From assembly GCA_947359465.1 (NCBI GenBank), contig OX375872.1, positions 16,786,018 through 16,850,017 of the forward strand: a DNA stretch of 64,000 nucleotides, written 5' to 3'. The translations under genes were made by a program, and so were the position numbers. Below are positions 21,267 through 33,261 of the stretch, one piece after another. Source of the stretch: Metellina segmentata. Lineage: Eukaryota > Arthropoda > Arachnida > Araneae > Tetragnathidae. The notes under the pieces were generated by a model. That model worked only from the letters and a program-made list of their open reading frames with translations. It was not told the DNA's origin and ran no database searches. Position 1 is the stretch's first letter. Each line of letters starts with the position of its first letter.

Positions 21267-22466
21267 GGGATGTCAATAACTGTCCGGTTTAATCGATAAG
21301 TCGGTTTTTTCGTTTCGGTTAACCGATTGTCTCAGTGTTTTCTTGGCACGGTTATAACCGCGGTTGTTATTTTAAAAACTAATAACCAAAAAAAAAACAG
21401 GCCCCGAAAATTTAAGAAAATTATATTTGTTACTTGTGTTCATGGGATGCAAATGGTTCTTTTTCCTAACTGATTTTTCAAGATCCACATAGTTTATATC
21501 CCTTTTCAACCACTCCCGTGACGTAGCTTGTTCTCATTCTCTGACTTTGTATTGTTTAGTCTATGCGGGTTGAGGTATAAACAAAGGGGTGAGCGATGGT
21601 CTTAAGTACATTTACACCAAACAACGTTTAATTACAATGTAAAATTCAACAGAAGATGCCTAACATATCTTTACAGGCGTCGAATTTGAATCGGGGGCAA
21701 GTAGTGTTTGGGAAAGTGCTTTAGGTTTTTTTTATATTATATATTTGTATCTGCTTTATGGAGAAGTTTATTGCAACTCGCCTCGTGTTTTTAATAAGTG
21801 TGCTTAAATGTAAATGGTCTGAATTTTGGTTCTCGCAAACCCAACTTCTTTGGGGAATACATGACAAAAATTTGAAAAAATCTATTTTTCCAAATCACAG
21901 GGTGCAGATGCTTACTTTCCCAATGAGCTTAAACTATATTTGCAGCAGCCTCTGTTGTTGAGGGATAGTAGTCCACTTGAATTTTGGGGTCAAAGAAAGA
22001 CATGTTCGCCTGCATTAGCATTGCTAGCTTTTAAGTATTTGACAGTTGTTGGAAGTTCAGTGATATCTGAAAGGTTAGTATCTGCTCTGAATTCTGTGGT
22101 TTCGTATGACAGAAGTCGATTAACTAACCAGCATATAACTGAGCGAATATTTATTAGCAGAGTAAGTAAAAAGCATTAGGTTGAATAGATAAAACAATAT
22201 ATTAACAAGGCAACTAATGTTTCAATTATTTTATTAGTTTGTGTACCTTTGTTTTGAATTAATTAAGTTTTGGTTTATTTTAGAATTAATGTAAATATTT
22301 GCAACAGTTGTGAGGTGGTAAATAAAAACAGTTAACGACATTTAACATTTTTTTATATACATCAAAATAGAAACACCTTGAAGATTTTAAAAATCGTTTT
22401 TTTTTTACCGGTTATTTTAAAAACCGTTTTTTCTTACTCGGTTAAACCGGACAGTTATAACCGGAC
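21267..22466 (+). mobile_element. hAT element relic with CCGGTTAT-type ends
   Basis: Inward of the left edge lies ATAACTGTCCGGTTTAA (near 21276-21292). Its exact reverse complement TTAAACCGGACAGTTAT is at 22442-22458, a 17-bp inverted match. Both sides carry further CGGTTAACCG / ACCGGTTAT motifs, likely subterminal transposase-binding repeats. Sequence outside the match diverges on the right, so the terminus there is rearranged and no 8-bp duplication can be set. The interior holds a C-terminal transposase fragment. Confidence 0.7.
21890..22179 (+). pseudogene. hAT transposase C-terminal fragment
   Basis: The frame reads ADAYFPNELKLYLQQPLLLR, then SSPLEFW, then PALALLAFKYLTVVGSSV, then ISERLVSALNSVVSYDRSRL ending near VSKKH. 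This is the hAT dimerisation domain (relatives have PLEFW, then SVPSERLFSAAGNV and RRSRL). The N-terminal and catalytic parts are missing, so it cannot act alone. There is no ATG at the start of the domain; it reads on from upstream sequence. Confidence 0.85.
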
Positions 22467-22490
22467 TATAAGAAAACCGGTTATTTTCTG

Positions 22491-22930
22491 GAGAGTTGAC
22501 TTCTGTTACAACAGAATCAAAACTCGTGCTTCACGTGTCATATTGCGGGGCTTATTATTCAGCTAATTTCCCAATAGACACAACCGCGTTAACATTAAGC
22601 TATCATCACCAGCTCCATGAATAGATTATAATTTCATTTCGTGTCACTGCACACTGGTTGGAATTACTTGAGTATCGAAAGCTTTACGAGTGAGATTAAG
22701 TGTGCTTAAGTGCTCTAATCCGAGTCATATGGTAATGCAGATAAGACATTCTTGTGGAGAATTAAAACTGGAGACGATGATTTGCTGTGCATTATCTAGC
22801 ATTGATTAAAGAGCTTATCTCAACTAACAAATGCTAGTGAATGGGGTGAATGTTTTCTATTAAGGCTTAATGAGCTTGCATCGGCAAACAAAAGATGGAT
22901 TTAAAAGATTTTTTCAAAAATAAAAAGAAC
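22491..22930. other. Unassigned stretch
   Basis: No gene or repeat structure was recognised. Confidence 0.45.
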
Positions 22931-23255
22931 ATTTTTTGAAAAAGGAAATAACTTTTTCATTGGATAAATGTTTTTAAATCAATGACACATTTAATTAAGT
23001 TACTTCAATTTGTCTTCTAACAGAAGTCCAGTTTACGAAAGCAAGACTTTATCATCGTATAAATGTTTATTGAATTAATGGCATATTTGATTATGTTATA
23101 TAAATGCTTCAAAGAGTTTGGCATGTTTACGAAAGTCCAGTTTAGATCAGTTTACAAAAAGAAATGATTTCTTCGTACTATAAATGTTTCTTGAATCTAT
23201 TAAATTTAATTAAGTTACTTCTGAGTGTTTCCTATTTACGGAAGCTCAGTTTAGT
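22931..23255. repeat. About three tandem units of 100-120 bp
   Basis: TATAAATGTTT with following TGAAT recurs near 22965, 23060 and 23182; TTTAATTAAGTTACTTC near 22990 and 23208; and GTTTACGAAAG(T)CCAGTTTA near 23031 and 23125. Confidence 0.55.
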
Positions 23256-23269
23256 CTAGATTTTTCTTG

Positions 23270-23930
23270 GGTAATAAACACAAGAAAAAATTTAGAAATA
23301 TCAATAGAAAGAAATATCGAGAGATGGGGAATCCAAGAAGATACGAGCGTCAACGGACTCGACAAGAGCGCCTCAAAATTGAGGCGTTGTGCCACGCCGT
23401 TCACATAGTTTAATCTAGATCCGGCCTCTTTGGCGCCAGCATGACGTACGAGGTGTCATTTGCTTCGTCTATTTGCGCTTTATAAATAATTATATAAATA
23501 AACAAAAGTATTTAATACTTGTTTAGATATCGTTCTTCAAAGTGTGGAAATTCCAAATTTTTTTTTCCAAAAGTTCCAAATATCTACATAATTGAAAATA
23601 CAAGAAAAATTGTAGAAGCGTCAACAGAAAGAAAGGTCGAGAGATGAGGAATCCAAGAAGATCGGGACATCCGATGCTGAATGTCAACGGGCTCGGAGAA
23701 AGTTCATGAAATATAGGCGTTGCGACTTCAAGGTGAACAAATGCCTGACACGAATGCGCCAAGTACCTCCACCGCTCAAGTCGACGCAAATAGCATATCT
23801 GATGACAGAAACCTTTTATCAAACGATGGAGTTCAAACCACAGAGGTCGGTAATAAGCCACAACCTTCAACAGAGAGTGTACCAATTGTAATATATGTAC
23901 GGAGTGATCATTATTTGATGGTGTGAAATT
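23270..23930 (+). repeat. Duplicated segment with basic/acidic codon runs
   Basis: The segment near 23280-23345 (AAATATCGAGAGATGGGGAA, TCCAAGAAGAT) recurs diverged near 23605-23670 (AAAGGTCGAGAGATGAGGAA, TCCAAGAAGAT). In the first copy one frame reads YREMGNPRRYERQRTRQERL, in the second KKIGTSDAECQRARRKFMKY. Such R/E-rich repeats occur in some arthropod transposon proteins, but the frames break. An open frame at 23720-23926 continues with a Ser/Thr/Asn-rich stretch. The origin is unresolved. Confidence 0.35.
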
Positions 23931-25376
23931 AAAAACCTAACGGCCGTGTCCCGACATAGTCCTGTCTATTTTTTTGGTCATTCTTATTTTCTTAGTTTCA
24001 CATAAGTCTCGCGTGTGTCGTGCGTTTTAATCAAATTTTAGTTTAAATATACCTCAATCGTTTTCCATTCGTGGTTCATTTGTGTTACAAATCCCTAGAA
24101 AAAAAGTAGGCTGGAGGATTAGTTTTTCGTTTTGGAAAGTCAAATTGCAGTTAAATTGACTGATATGTGCTTTCATCTATGCATATGATTGATGGGCAAG
24201 TAAGTACTTATTACGCCTATTTAGTGGCAGAAAATTACGATACGTTTTAGGATAAACACAGAAAAATTTAATTTGTGGTCAGAAGTGCAAATATTGTTTG
24301 CAAACAATACAATAGGACCAAAAACACTTATTGGTCTAAATAAACTATATGCAAGGTATGAAAACACAATCTTTAATTAAAAAGGTAGATTTAAAAAATT
24401 AGTTAAATTACCTAAAATAGAATTTAGGAAATAAAAACGTATTCGAAACGAAAATATAGTTCCATAAATCGGGAAGAACTGATAACATAGGGCCTTTCCT
24501 ACTCATTTTTTCTAATTGTATTTTAAAACTAAAGAGAAAAAATAATTCGTAATTTCCTCCTATTATAATATAGCATCGCTGGCACGGAAATCGTGGCTTT
24601 TTAAATGGCCTGTCAAACACAAATATTTGAATAAGTAAGGATTTAAAATTTGGTTCACCTCACTGAATGTTGAAAATATAGTTCCAAGATAATAAGAAAA
24701 TTAAGTATCTAGATTTAATTTTTGGAAATTGGAACATTTAAAAATTAAATATTCCTTCAACCATATAAACAATATACCTAAATAGCTCATACAACAACGT
24801 TATTATTAGTTTTACCTCCGGTTTGAAATGGCATCCCTTCAAAACGTACTCACTTTAGGAGATATCATCTCTTATCTCCTCTAGCAATCGTCAAACGATT
24901 TTAATGACATTATAAAATAGTTAAAATACTTTGGTTCCTACTCCCTCAGTGTAGGATACAAAGTCGTAAACATCCCGTGTGTTAATTTATCCCTCAAAAT
25001 GGGATGTACCCCATTTAATGATGGAAATGACGTACACGAGGCGAGTGGATACCTTGGAGCACGATCCAAACGCTATAATTAAAAATTTTCCCGCGACGTT
25101 TTCCCCCTTTTGCTTCGTACCTTTTTTACAACCCGGAAAGAAGTCCTAGCCAAATGCGTTTCGCTAAGAGATTAGTTACAACAACAGAAAATTTATTTTT
25201 TTATGGATAAAATTAGGTTTTTGTATCGTTTTGGCGTAGAAATATACGCAGATCTGCAATCCGTTGAAATTTGCACTCTATCTGCAACCATCACAAAGAT
25301 ATAAACTTGGATAGGGAAATAAAAAAACATAATTTAATACATAACGAAAGCTGACCTTGCAAAACGCGCATAGGGT
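23931..25376. other. AT-rich stretch with nothing firm
   Basis: No gene was recognised. ACGCAGATCTGCAATCCGTT near 25239 resembles a segment of the Helitron-like region near 61.0 kb and may be a scrap of it. Confidence 0.4.
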
Positions 25377-25384
25377 ATTCACAT

Positions 25385-26195
25385 TAGGGATGCGACATCG
25401 ATATCAATGTTTTCAAAACATCGATGTTTTATAAAAACATTGATGTATTTGCTATCGATTTATTGGAGCCGATGTTTGTTTAACATCGATGTTTATAGAT
25501 GTCGATGTTTTTACTTTGTCGATGTTTTATTTTTAAATGCAAAAAGCACCATAGTAAAAATTAAGAAAATAACCGCGCAGCTAAATACTTTTCAGTGATG
25601 ACGACATCTGTCATTTTTTCCTTAAAACTTCCTTTTATATATTATAATTATAGTATGTATTATGATATAATAATTATAGGCCCTAATATTTTTTATTTAT
25701 AGTAAATAAAAAATAAGTTTGTGGCGTTCCCCCCATAAGTTGGTAAATAATTAATAATAACTATTGTTATGTACCTACATAAATATACTTATAGTTAGTA
25801 GTACCTATATCAAATTGTTGTAAATATTATTTTCTTATTTGAGTTATTCAATTAAAAAATAAAAAATTTGTCAATTGTTCTTTTCTTTTTTTTTTACTTT
25901 GTGTTGACAGTTAAAAAAAGTCTCAGTTATAAATTAATAAACATGGCAAATGACAAATTAAATCTACCCCCCCCCCCGCGAAGATAGATACTGGAATTAG
26001 AGGAAAAAATAAACATAATTTACCTTGCTAGCTTGGCCATACGCGCGTTGAAACGCCTCATGTGAACGGGGCCTAAATACACTGATGCTTAAAAACATCG
26101 ATGTTTTTGGGCGATGTATTATCGACATCGATGTTTTAATTTTGAAAATCGATGTTTCAAAACATCAATGTATTGCTGTCGATATCGCATCCCTA
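25385..26195. mobile_element. hAT-like element with ATCGAT palindromes, full length
   Basis: The ends are inverted: TAGGGATGCGACATCGATAT on the left and CTGTCGATATCGCATCCCTA on the right. Flanks are ATTCACAT (25377-25384) and TTTCACAT (26196-26203), an 8-bp duplication with one mismatch, as hAT elements make. The arms carry repeated AAACATCGATGTTT palindromes, and the middle is AT-rich filler with a C run near 25967. No transposase is encoded. The copy at 6578-7077 is its sister. Confidence 0.78.
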
Positions 26196-26586
26196 TTTCA
26201 CATGGATTTTTAGAAAATCTCTTATCAAACGAGCGTTAGAAAAACTCCATGTGAACAGGGCCTAACAAAACGTGCGGATGTATCAAAATCGTGAATTAAA
26301 AAGTGTCAAACACGTTGAATCAATATCGAATAAAATTAAAAGATTTCCCATATAGCCATGTTTGTGCACAGTAATTGATCTATAAATAGTTCTTATATAA
26401 TATAAAATTGAATTACTTTGATTGAACGTACTTTTCTGGTTCTCTAAACAGATATTTTCAGTTGTGTTAAATCTGGGAATTTTTTCATTCTATGGGGTCA
26501 GCAAATTTATACAGAGTAGTTTGAAGTGTTTTATCAATCATAGCCAGCGATTTTTTTTAGGCGAATTAAAAGAAAAACTTACTTTT
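26196..26586. other. Unassigned stretch
   Basis: No gene or repeat structure was recognised. Confidence 0.4.
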
Positions 26587-27336
26587 TTAAGGGGGTCCGG
26601 TACCCAAAATTGTAAAATATTTAATTTTTATTGAATTGTCTTGAAATTTTTTTGTTTATCAACATTGTATTGTGTAATTAAACTAACTAATTCATATTTT
26701 TTCAAAAAATTTATCTTTTAAATACAGTTTTAAAAAGCGCAAAATTTTGACTACATTAAAAATTGATATATCTTAAAATTTTGTGTGTCAAATTACATAG
26801 TTTTTGTTTTAAATTACCTTATAACAAAACATATTAAAAATTGTCTTCGTGGAATTTTTTTTAATTGAATTCAATTTTTTTTTTAATATTTAACCCCAAA
26901 AGTACAAAAAACATATAACATAAAACATTTGAAAAATTATAGAAGTATAAACAATATGCATATACATAATTGCCGAAGACAAATTAAAGATATATATTTG
27001 GTAAACATGTGCAGAAAATTTCATACAATTATGACAAATAGTTTTTCATTTACATCAATTTAAAGTAAGAAAATTGCGAAAAAAACATCACTGAGATAAA
27101 CGTCGTTAAAGTTTTAAATTGGTAAAAAACACTTTTACGTACTTAAATTTTATTTGAAATCCTCCTGGAAGGTTTTGTACCTTGCTTGTTACATTTAATG
27201 CTTCATTTAATTTAATTTTGGCAAGTTGAACTTTTTTCTGTAGGTTTTGAATGTAAAAGTTGACTTCTTCGCAGCTTTCCTGAATCGTCTGGGGGAAGTT
27301 GGCCAACATAACTCTAATTTTCAAAAGGGATTACTA

Positions 27337-28648
27337 AGTGATCCGGCAACTATAGACCAGTAAGTCTAACATCAGTAATTTGCAAAATATTTGAATCTCT
27401 GTTAAAAAAGCCTATAATGTATACTTGGAGGAGGGGGACTGTTATCAGATAATCAGTATGGGTTTAGGAAGGGCAGATCCTGCTCTACAAACCTTTTGAA
27501 GTTCTACGAAAAAATTACTGAGGAGCTGGATAATAAGAGCAGTGTAGATATCACGTACATAGATTTCCAAACAGGCTTTTGATAAAGTACCTCATGAGGC
27601 ATTACTGTTTAAATGGAAAGGCTAGGGATTCAGGGGAAAACATTGATATGGATAAAGAATTGGTTATTGGGTAAAAAGCAGAGAGTGCAGGTAAAAGGAA
27701 ATTATTCACAGTGGACAGAAGTTATAAGTGGGGTGCCTCAGGGATCAGTTTTGGGACCAATTTTATTTATTATTTTCATAGATGATATAGTTCAGGGGAT
27801 TAAGAATAGAATCAGTATATTTGCAGATGATTTGAAAATGTGGGGGACAGTGGATACCAAGTTAAAGATTGAGAATTTACAAGGGGATTTTGATAAGATA
27901 TCCGAATGGGCTGTAAAATGGGGTACGTCATGTAATATAGTGAAATGTCAAGTTCTGCATATGGGTTACAGGAACAGTGGAGCCCAGTACTGTCTGCAGG
28001 AAGTAAAGGTAAAGGAGGGAGAAACAGTCAAGTATCTTGGGGTGATAATTCACAGGGATTTTAAAATGGGTCACCAATGTTCAGCTGCGTGTAAAAAGGC
28101 TAATAGGTTATTGGGGTATATTAAAAAAATGTAACTTCAAGGGATAAGAATATAATCTTGCCGTTATATAAGGGCTTAGTAAGACCACATTTAGAATATG
28201 CTGTACAATTCTGGGCTCCATACATGAGAAAGGGTATAGAATTAATTGAAAGGGTTCAGCACAGAGCTACAAAAATAATAAAGGAGCTAGCAAATCTCGA
28301 CTATAATGAACGTTTAAGTAAGCTAAACATGTATACACTGGAAAGAAGAAGAAGGAGGGGGGATTTGATTCAGGGAGGATTTTCAAGTTGGTAAAACAAG
28401 GGGACACAGAGGGCTTAAATTTCAATAGGGATAACAGAACAAGGGGCCATGGGTATAAATTGAATAAGAAATATTTTAATCGGGATTTAAGGAAAAGCTA
28501 CTACTTAAATAGGGTAATAGACAAATGGAACGCGTTGCCAGAAAATATAGTTAATTCAAAGGGAGTGTACGAATTTAAGATACAATTGGATAGTCAGTGG
28601 GAATTGGCGAATTCAAAAACAAAGGACCAACCTTGTTGGGCTTGAGCA
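27337..28648 (+). pseudogene. Non-LTR retrotransposon reverse transcriptase, 5' truncated
   Basis: This is the reverse-transcriptase part of a CR1/jockey-type LINE. It starts at GNYRPVSLTSVICKIFE (about 27345) and continues with DNQYGFRKGRSCSTNLLKFY (near 27455), then a frameshift before AFDKVPHEALL (near 27575). The longest frame, 27613-28134, holds GVPQGSVLGPILF and the catalytic IFADDLKMWG, with KYLGVIIHRDFK after it. Another break leads to LVRPHLEYAVQFWAP (28188 on) and a last one to RTRGHGYKLNKKYFNRDLRK near 28440. It ends at a TGA near 28645. The active-site Asp pair is intact, but at least four frame breaks and the missing endonuclease half mean it is dead. It lies inside a TTAA transposon. 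Confidence 0.93.
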
Positions 28649-28649
28649 T

Positions 28650-29000
28650 GTAGCTGGTCGTCAATATTTGTCTGCAGTCCTTTCGTTTGGACAGCATTAT
28701 ATTAGTTTTCCCAGTTACAAGATACGAACATTCCAGCACATGTTTAATACTAGACGATAGTCCCTTGTTGAAGTCCATAATGGTTCTGACTGCAGCAATC
28801 TAGACTCGAACTTTCGAAGCATTTAAGTTTTTAAGGCAACGGCTCCAAACCATGTTATGAAGTGATTTTTTTCGATTTTGAGTTTCTCATTTGAAGACAA
28901 AGAATCTGAAGCTAGTCTTTGAAATATTGGCATCATTTTAACAATGATAGCACATGTCAAAGGGGTTTTAATACCCACTTTGTGCGATTCTTGCTTTGTT
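28650..29000 (-). pseudogene. Decayed transposase-like coding relic
   Basis: On the minus strand the sequence can be followed as PIFQRLASDSLSSNEKLKIE, then a break, then a frame with VRTIMDFNKGLSSSIKHVLE. The pattern loosely resembles C-terminal parts of transposases of TTAA-inserting elements, but I am not certain of it. Its position inside matching inverted repeats is the better evidence that it belonged to that transposon. Confidence 0.35.
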
Positions 29001-29220
29001 TAGTTAAAAATGGCGCGCTTGTAAAAACACCACAAATCACTTCTGTATGGGCTCGTCGGATGCGCAGATGTCAAATTACTAAATTCCAAATTTCGCAGGC
29101 TCTTTAAAAGACAGAAACACAATTTTTGTGTCATTTTATTCAGAAATATCTGTAGTATTTTTTAATGTAATAAAAAAAAAATTTATTTAGATTTTGGGTA
29201 CTGGGCCCCCTTAAAATGAG

Positions 29221-30254
29221 TATAGAGAAGCATTCCTTAGCTAAGTTCTAAGAACTGCTAAACATGAATAATTAAATATGCAATTAAGAGTTGTTCAAGA
29301 TGTTTATAGTACACGCAAACCTTTTTTGTATCTTTAGTAACGTTGCTTCTCAGAATAACTTCTCATCTGGAAAACTGCTTTTTAGATTAAACTTCATATA
29401 TGAGTTTCACTTTTGAACCCTAATATGTGTAAAAATGTGCAAGTTGAGAACTAGTTGCTAGTACCGATTTAAGTTAAATTTAATTTTAATCTTATTAGAA
29501 AAACTGTAGTTGAATGTTTGTTTATTGTAGATCCTAGGTTCTGTTTCCTTTTCTTAGTAAATTTTGTGATAAAATACTATTATGTTTGAAAGAAAATAAA
29601 TTCTTTTATATACTATTTCTATGACTGCTTAAATCGTGCTATGAAAATAGTTTTTTTTTTTTTTACTTTCGGATATTTTTCCAAGTCTATGAATTCTTTT
29701 AAAAGATCTATACGTCTTCCTAGAGAAGAATTTCTACAATTCAAGTTATTGAAGACAGTGAAAATATTTCACTTTAGTATGATTTTTTAAAGTTTGTATT
29801 ACGAGTATGAGTAATTTAATTAGAATATTTTCTTTTTATTTACTGTATTTAATTTAGCAGAACACAGTGTGAATGCCAACATTAATTTTGTGAATTTGAA
29901 TAAGTTGAAGACAAATTAAAATTGAATTAATTTTTGCGTGTGTGTCCTGAAAAATAAAAAATTCTTTAAAAAATTTGATATGTGCAGTGCATTCCTATCT
30001 CTTATTCATGACCAAAAAATCTTTGTTTCGGGACAAAAGTCTGTCAATATAGAACATCAGGGATGCATATAACTCAAGTTATGGAATATGAATAAAAATC
30101 ATAAAAATGCGGTTAGGTAATGAAAGTAATTTGCATATAGTTATTCGTTGCTTAAAGCTATAGAAGTTATATATATATATATAATCTGAATAGGGTACCT
30201 ATAATTAGAAATTTTTACTGGACACATTGTTATTTCTAGCATTTGAATATAGAG
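29221..30254. other. AT-rich stretch with nothing recognised
   Basis: About 1 kb of AT-rich sequence with T runs. There is a short TATATATATATA tract near 30171-30182. Confidence 0.5.
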
Positions 30255-30427
30255 TTCAATCAATGACCAGATTTTAATATACCGAAATATCTGGTCTTTA
30301 TAAGAAAAACCTGACAAGATCTTCTCATCATCATAAAAAAATAGGCAATATCTTGATAATGAGCTATCTCGTCATTAGAGAAATTGATCAGATTTGGATG
30401 TATGATGTACCTTTTGTAGAATTAAGT
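30255..30427. mobile_element. Palindrome-array MITE fragment
   Basis: Interior units ATGACCAGATTTTAATATAC, GATAATGAGCTATCTCGTCA and GAGAAATTGATCAGATTTGG are present; both ends are missing or too diverged. Confidence 0.5.
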
Positions 30428-30469
30428 TTTTCACATCTACCGGTCTATTTACCTATTTGTAATGGTTGC

Positions 30470-30728
30470 CAGATCGAATTCATCCAAAGCCCATCGAGTA
30501 CATGGGTGGGGATGGTACACGTTAAATCTGTCGTGGCCTCAAATGTCTTCATGTTGGTGCGGTGTGGAAGTTTGTTGAGTAAGATGCCAGCTCAGGTGTG
30601 ATGTGGTCATCTGACCGAGATGCAAAATTACGTGGTGTAGTCGAATATTTCCCTCCGGGTTTGATCTCAGACCGTCACCAATATATCGATATGTTACTAC
30701 AGTGCTACGTTAATTGTATACCTACCTA
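30470..30728 (+). repeat. SINE with decayed head
   Basis: The head is diverged (AATGGTTGCCAGATCGAATT). The body is good: GGTACACGTTAAATCTGTCG, TGGCCTCAAATGTC, GTGGTCATCTGACCG. The tail reads TGCTACGTTAATTGTATACC then TACCTATG. Confidence 0.82.
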
Positions 30729-32340
30729 TGAAGAAGAAATTATTCTTAATTTGACATAAACACTCTTGTTCTCCGAGGTTCTAATTTCTCAATCAGTCAT
30801 TTACAGAAATATTATCCATTATATTATCTATTATAATATCCACGGAATAAATCTTATTTCCAAGTATCAAATCTCTTAATAAACAGCTTTAAAAAACTGA
30901 AACAACCTTCAAGAATAACTATCTCTCCAACATTGACCGATTTTCCAAAAAAAAAAATTTATTTTTCTTTTATTCATTACCTCCACATCATAGGTTTAAC
31001 ATCACACTCTTTTTTTTTATCACATTCATTTCAAGTACTAATTTTATTTATTGTACTACATTTCTGCCTTACTTTAACATTTTCGCCGATTGAAAAATTA
31101 TTTCATTTATTTATGCTCCTACTTCGCCAACTGTTTTCCGACACTGTTTGACCGGACGTTATTTCATTGCAGCAAGGTAGAACTAATTCTGGCTTCTCTC
31201 TGACTACTTCTATATTTCTTACATCCTTTTCCGATTACTTCGCATTATGCTTCTTTTATATATTGTTTTACATTTTCGCTTATTTCATTTGATTTTGAGT
31301 TTTCGAACTTGTAACTTGTGTTTATTTTTTCACTAAGCCTCACGTAAGTACTCGAAACGTCTCTGAAGTGACTCTTGTTTTACTCCCCTTGATAAAGTAA
31401 GTGGGCTCATTTATGTTTACATACTTTATACGTTAGTTTTTATTTATATTATTGTTAATATACAAAAGTTGCGATACTTTTTTCTGCTTCGCATACAATG
31501 CATCATTTATTTAGATACCATTTTGTTCTTTTGTAAAGTAGTTTCACCCATATTAGAAAGTATTAACTTCGTTGAACCTGATTTAAAAAGGCTGTTAAGG
31601 AATAAGGTAGAAGGATTTATCTGGTTGACTTTCTCCAGAGAATGGAATAAAAGTTCGATCTTTTCTCGTTGTTAACGCACATTTCGGCCGTTTGCGGGCA
31701 TTTTAAAAAACTAATAAGGTGCTGCGAAATTCCGATGCAAAAGGAAATGATCCTTACCCCCCCCCCCCTCAAGTACTCTTGCAATTCTAATAATAAACTT
31801 TACGAGCGAATATTTCAGTTTTATTGTTAGCGAGGCCCAATAACTCAAAACCTTTCTTTGAATCGGTATTGTACGAAAGAGGAGGATTGTGATTGCTGAT
31901 GTACAGCCGCAATCCTCTGTTTGTATTTACAAGATTCTTTGAAAGCGGATTGAAAGTGAATTTGTGTGCTGAATTCGCAGAAAAAGGATTTCAATAATTC
32001 ACGAGCTTTATTCGTTTCGCGTTTAATTTACTTTCCGAAAGGTTGTAAACAAAATAATTAGTATATGAATTGGGTCTAAGTCAATAAAAACATTCCTGAG
32101 TAAGTTTTATTTTTAAAACCAAACTTAATGTTATCAAAAGGATCTGGTGAATTGAATGAAATTAGAAATGGCGTAAACAAGTTCCCAAACCCACGTATGA
32201 ACATTAATGTATATTCGACAGTCGACACACAAACATTCAACATCGAACTGTCAAAAAGTGAGAGTTCCCGACTCAATACAGGAATGAATAAAACGTTTCC
32301 TTGTTATTGCCATGTATGTGAAGTAAGTAGTTGAATTAAC
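30729..32340. other. AT-rich stretch with nothing recognised
   Basis: No gene was recognised. A run of twelve or thirteen C lies near 31758-31770. Small open frames at 30933-31151, 31469-31675 and 32128-32334 have no recognisable domain. Confidence 0.45.
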
Positions 32341-32870
32341 CTTTACGATGCGGAAGATAGACTTTTGTTATCACTACAATATCGCTTACACCAGAGGTAT
32401 GGTTAGCGGTGGTAGTTATTCCCCTTTTAAGTGAACGCTGGCATCAATCACCATTTACGAGGTCTAAGGGAGTGACCATGAGGATCCCTTTAGTTCGTTG
32501 ATCTCCTACCCTGCCGACCGTGAGGTGTGAACGCTTTGGGGAAAGCAGAAAGTCGTCAGATGATATCTCTTCTCACGCCAAACGATACTATGAAAGGAAA
32601 GCGTCAGTCGTAAATGCCACTCACGGCCCTATCGCTCAAGTTAGGTAATTAGGTATGGGGGCTCGGATAATCAGGAGAGAAGTCGTTCCTGGAGACGATT
32701 GAAAAAAATCTAAGCGCAGCAGCTTAAATGTTAACGTCACACTGGAGCAATATATAGATTCCCTAATACAAGCACAACCACGTTAATCTAGAAATCCTAA
32801 AGGTGTAACCGAAAGGAATAAAAAATTTTGTATCGTTGCACAATTTTACAGATATTTTTTGTCGCTTTTT
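32341..32870. other. GC-richer unassigned patch
   Basis: Composition is visibly less AT-rich from about 32380 to 32720 than in the surroundings. No long open frame, RNA-gene structure or repeat was recognised. It could be a fragment of an older repeat or a regulatory segment. Confidence 0.3.
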
Positions 32871-32875
32871 ATTCT

Positions 32876-32960
32876 AGGCGGTCGAATGGTTAAGGGTTCG
32901 ATTCGCTCTAGACTAGTAGGATGTTGCAGATTTTCTCTTCCGTCTGTTACGCCAAATGTC
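32876..32960 (+). repeat. tRNA-like fragment, possible second SINE family
   Basis: GGCGGTCGAATGGTTAAGG resembles the D-arm/A-box part of a serine tRNA, and GGTTCGATTCGCTC, which follows at once, resembles a B box. The roughly 30 bases of anticodon and variable arm between them are missing, so it is not a tRNA gene. The same start recurs near 33266. Confidence 0.35.
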
Positions 32961-33261
32961 GCATCCTCGATAACCGAATTAGCTTTCGCTGTGCGTGGCG
33001 TATGTTATGATTTAATCAAAATTAGCACATCAAAGCCCTCCTAATATGTCAGTAAGACGTTTCAACCGACTGCAAAACCAAGTTGAGTTGACCTCGAGTA
33101 TGAAGAAATTTCAGAAAGTGGAATTATCAACAATATACTGAAGGCGAAATCCGAAACACTTTTCTTTAACAATGCAGTACTCGTACGGGGTAGCTTTATA
33201 CCCCATGGATCTAAAATGACTGTTCTCGAATTCCACTAATGGCTGAAACTTTCCGTCGCCC

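Larger units (their letters stand above)
26591..29210 (-). mobile_element. TTAA-flanked DNA transposon, interrupted by a LINE
   Basis: The terminal inverted repeats are GGGGGTCCGGTACCCAAAAT (26591-26610) and ATTTTGGGTACTGGGCCCCC (29191-29210), matching at 18 of 20 positions. Each is flanked by TTAA (26587-26590 and 29211-29214), a duplication used by Kolobok and piggyBac elements; the G-rich ends do not decide between them. Coding traces run on the minus strand on both sides of the LINE insertion (a 72-codon frame at 27106-27324 and the relic near 28650-29000). The two arms together are about 1.3 kb, so the element was probably already reduced or decayed. Confidence 0.72.

Noticed and set aside
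25960..25980. Poly-C runs (also near 31760, 39571, 56960) as functional motifs
   Set aside because: They are isolated homopolymer runs without shared flanks, probably slippage products.
32341..32720. A structural RNA gene in a GC-richer patch
   Set aside because: No tRNA, rRNA or snRNA signature was found by eye.
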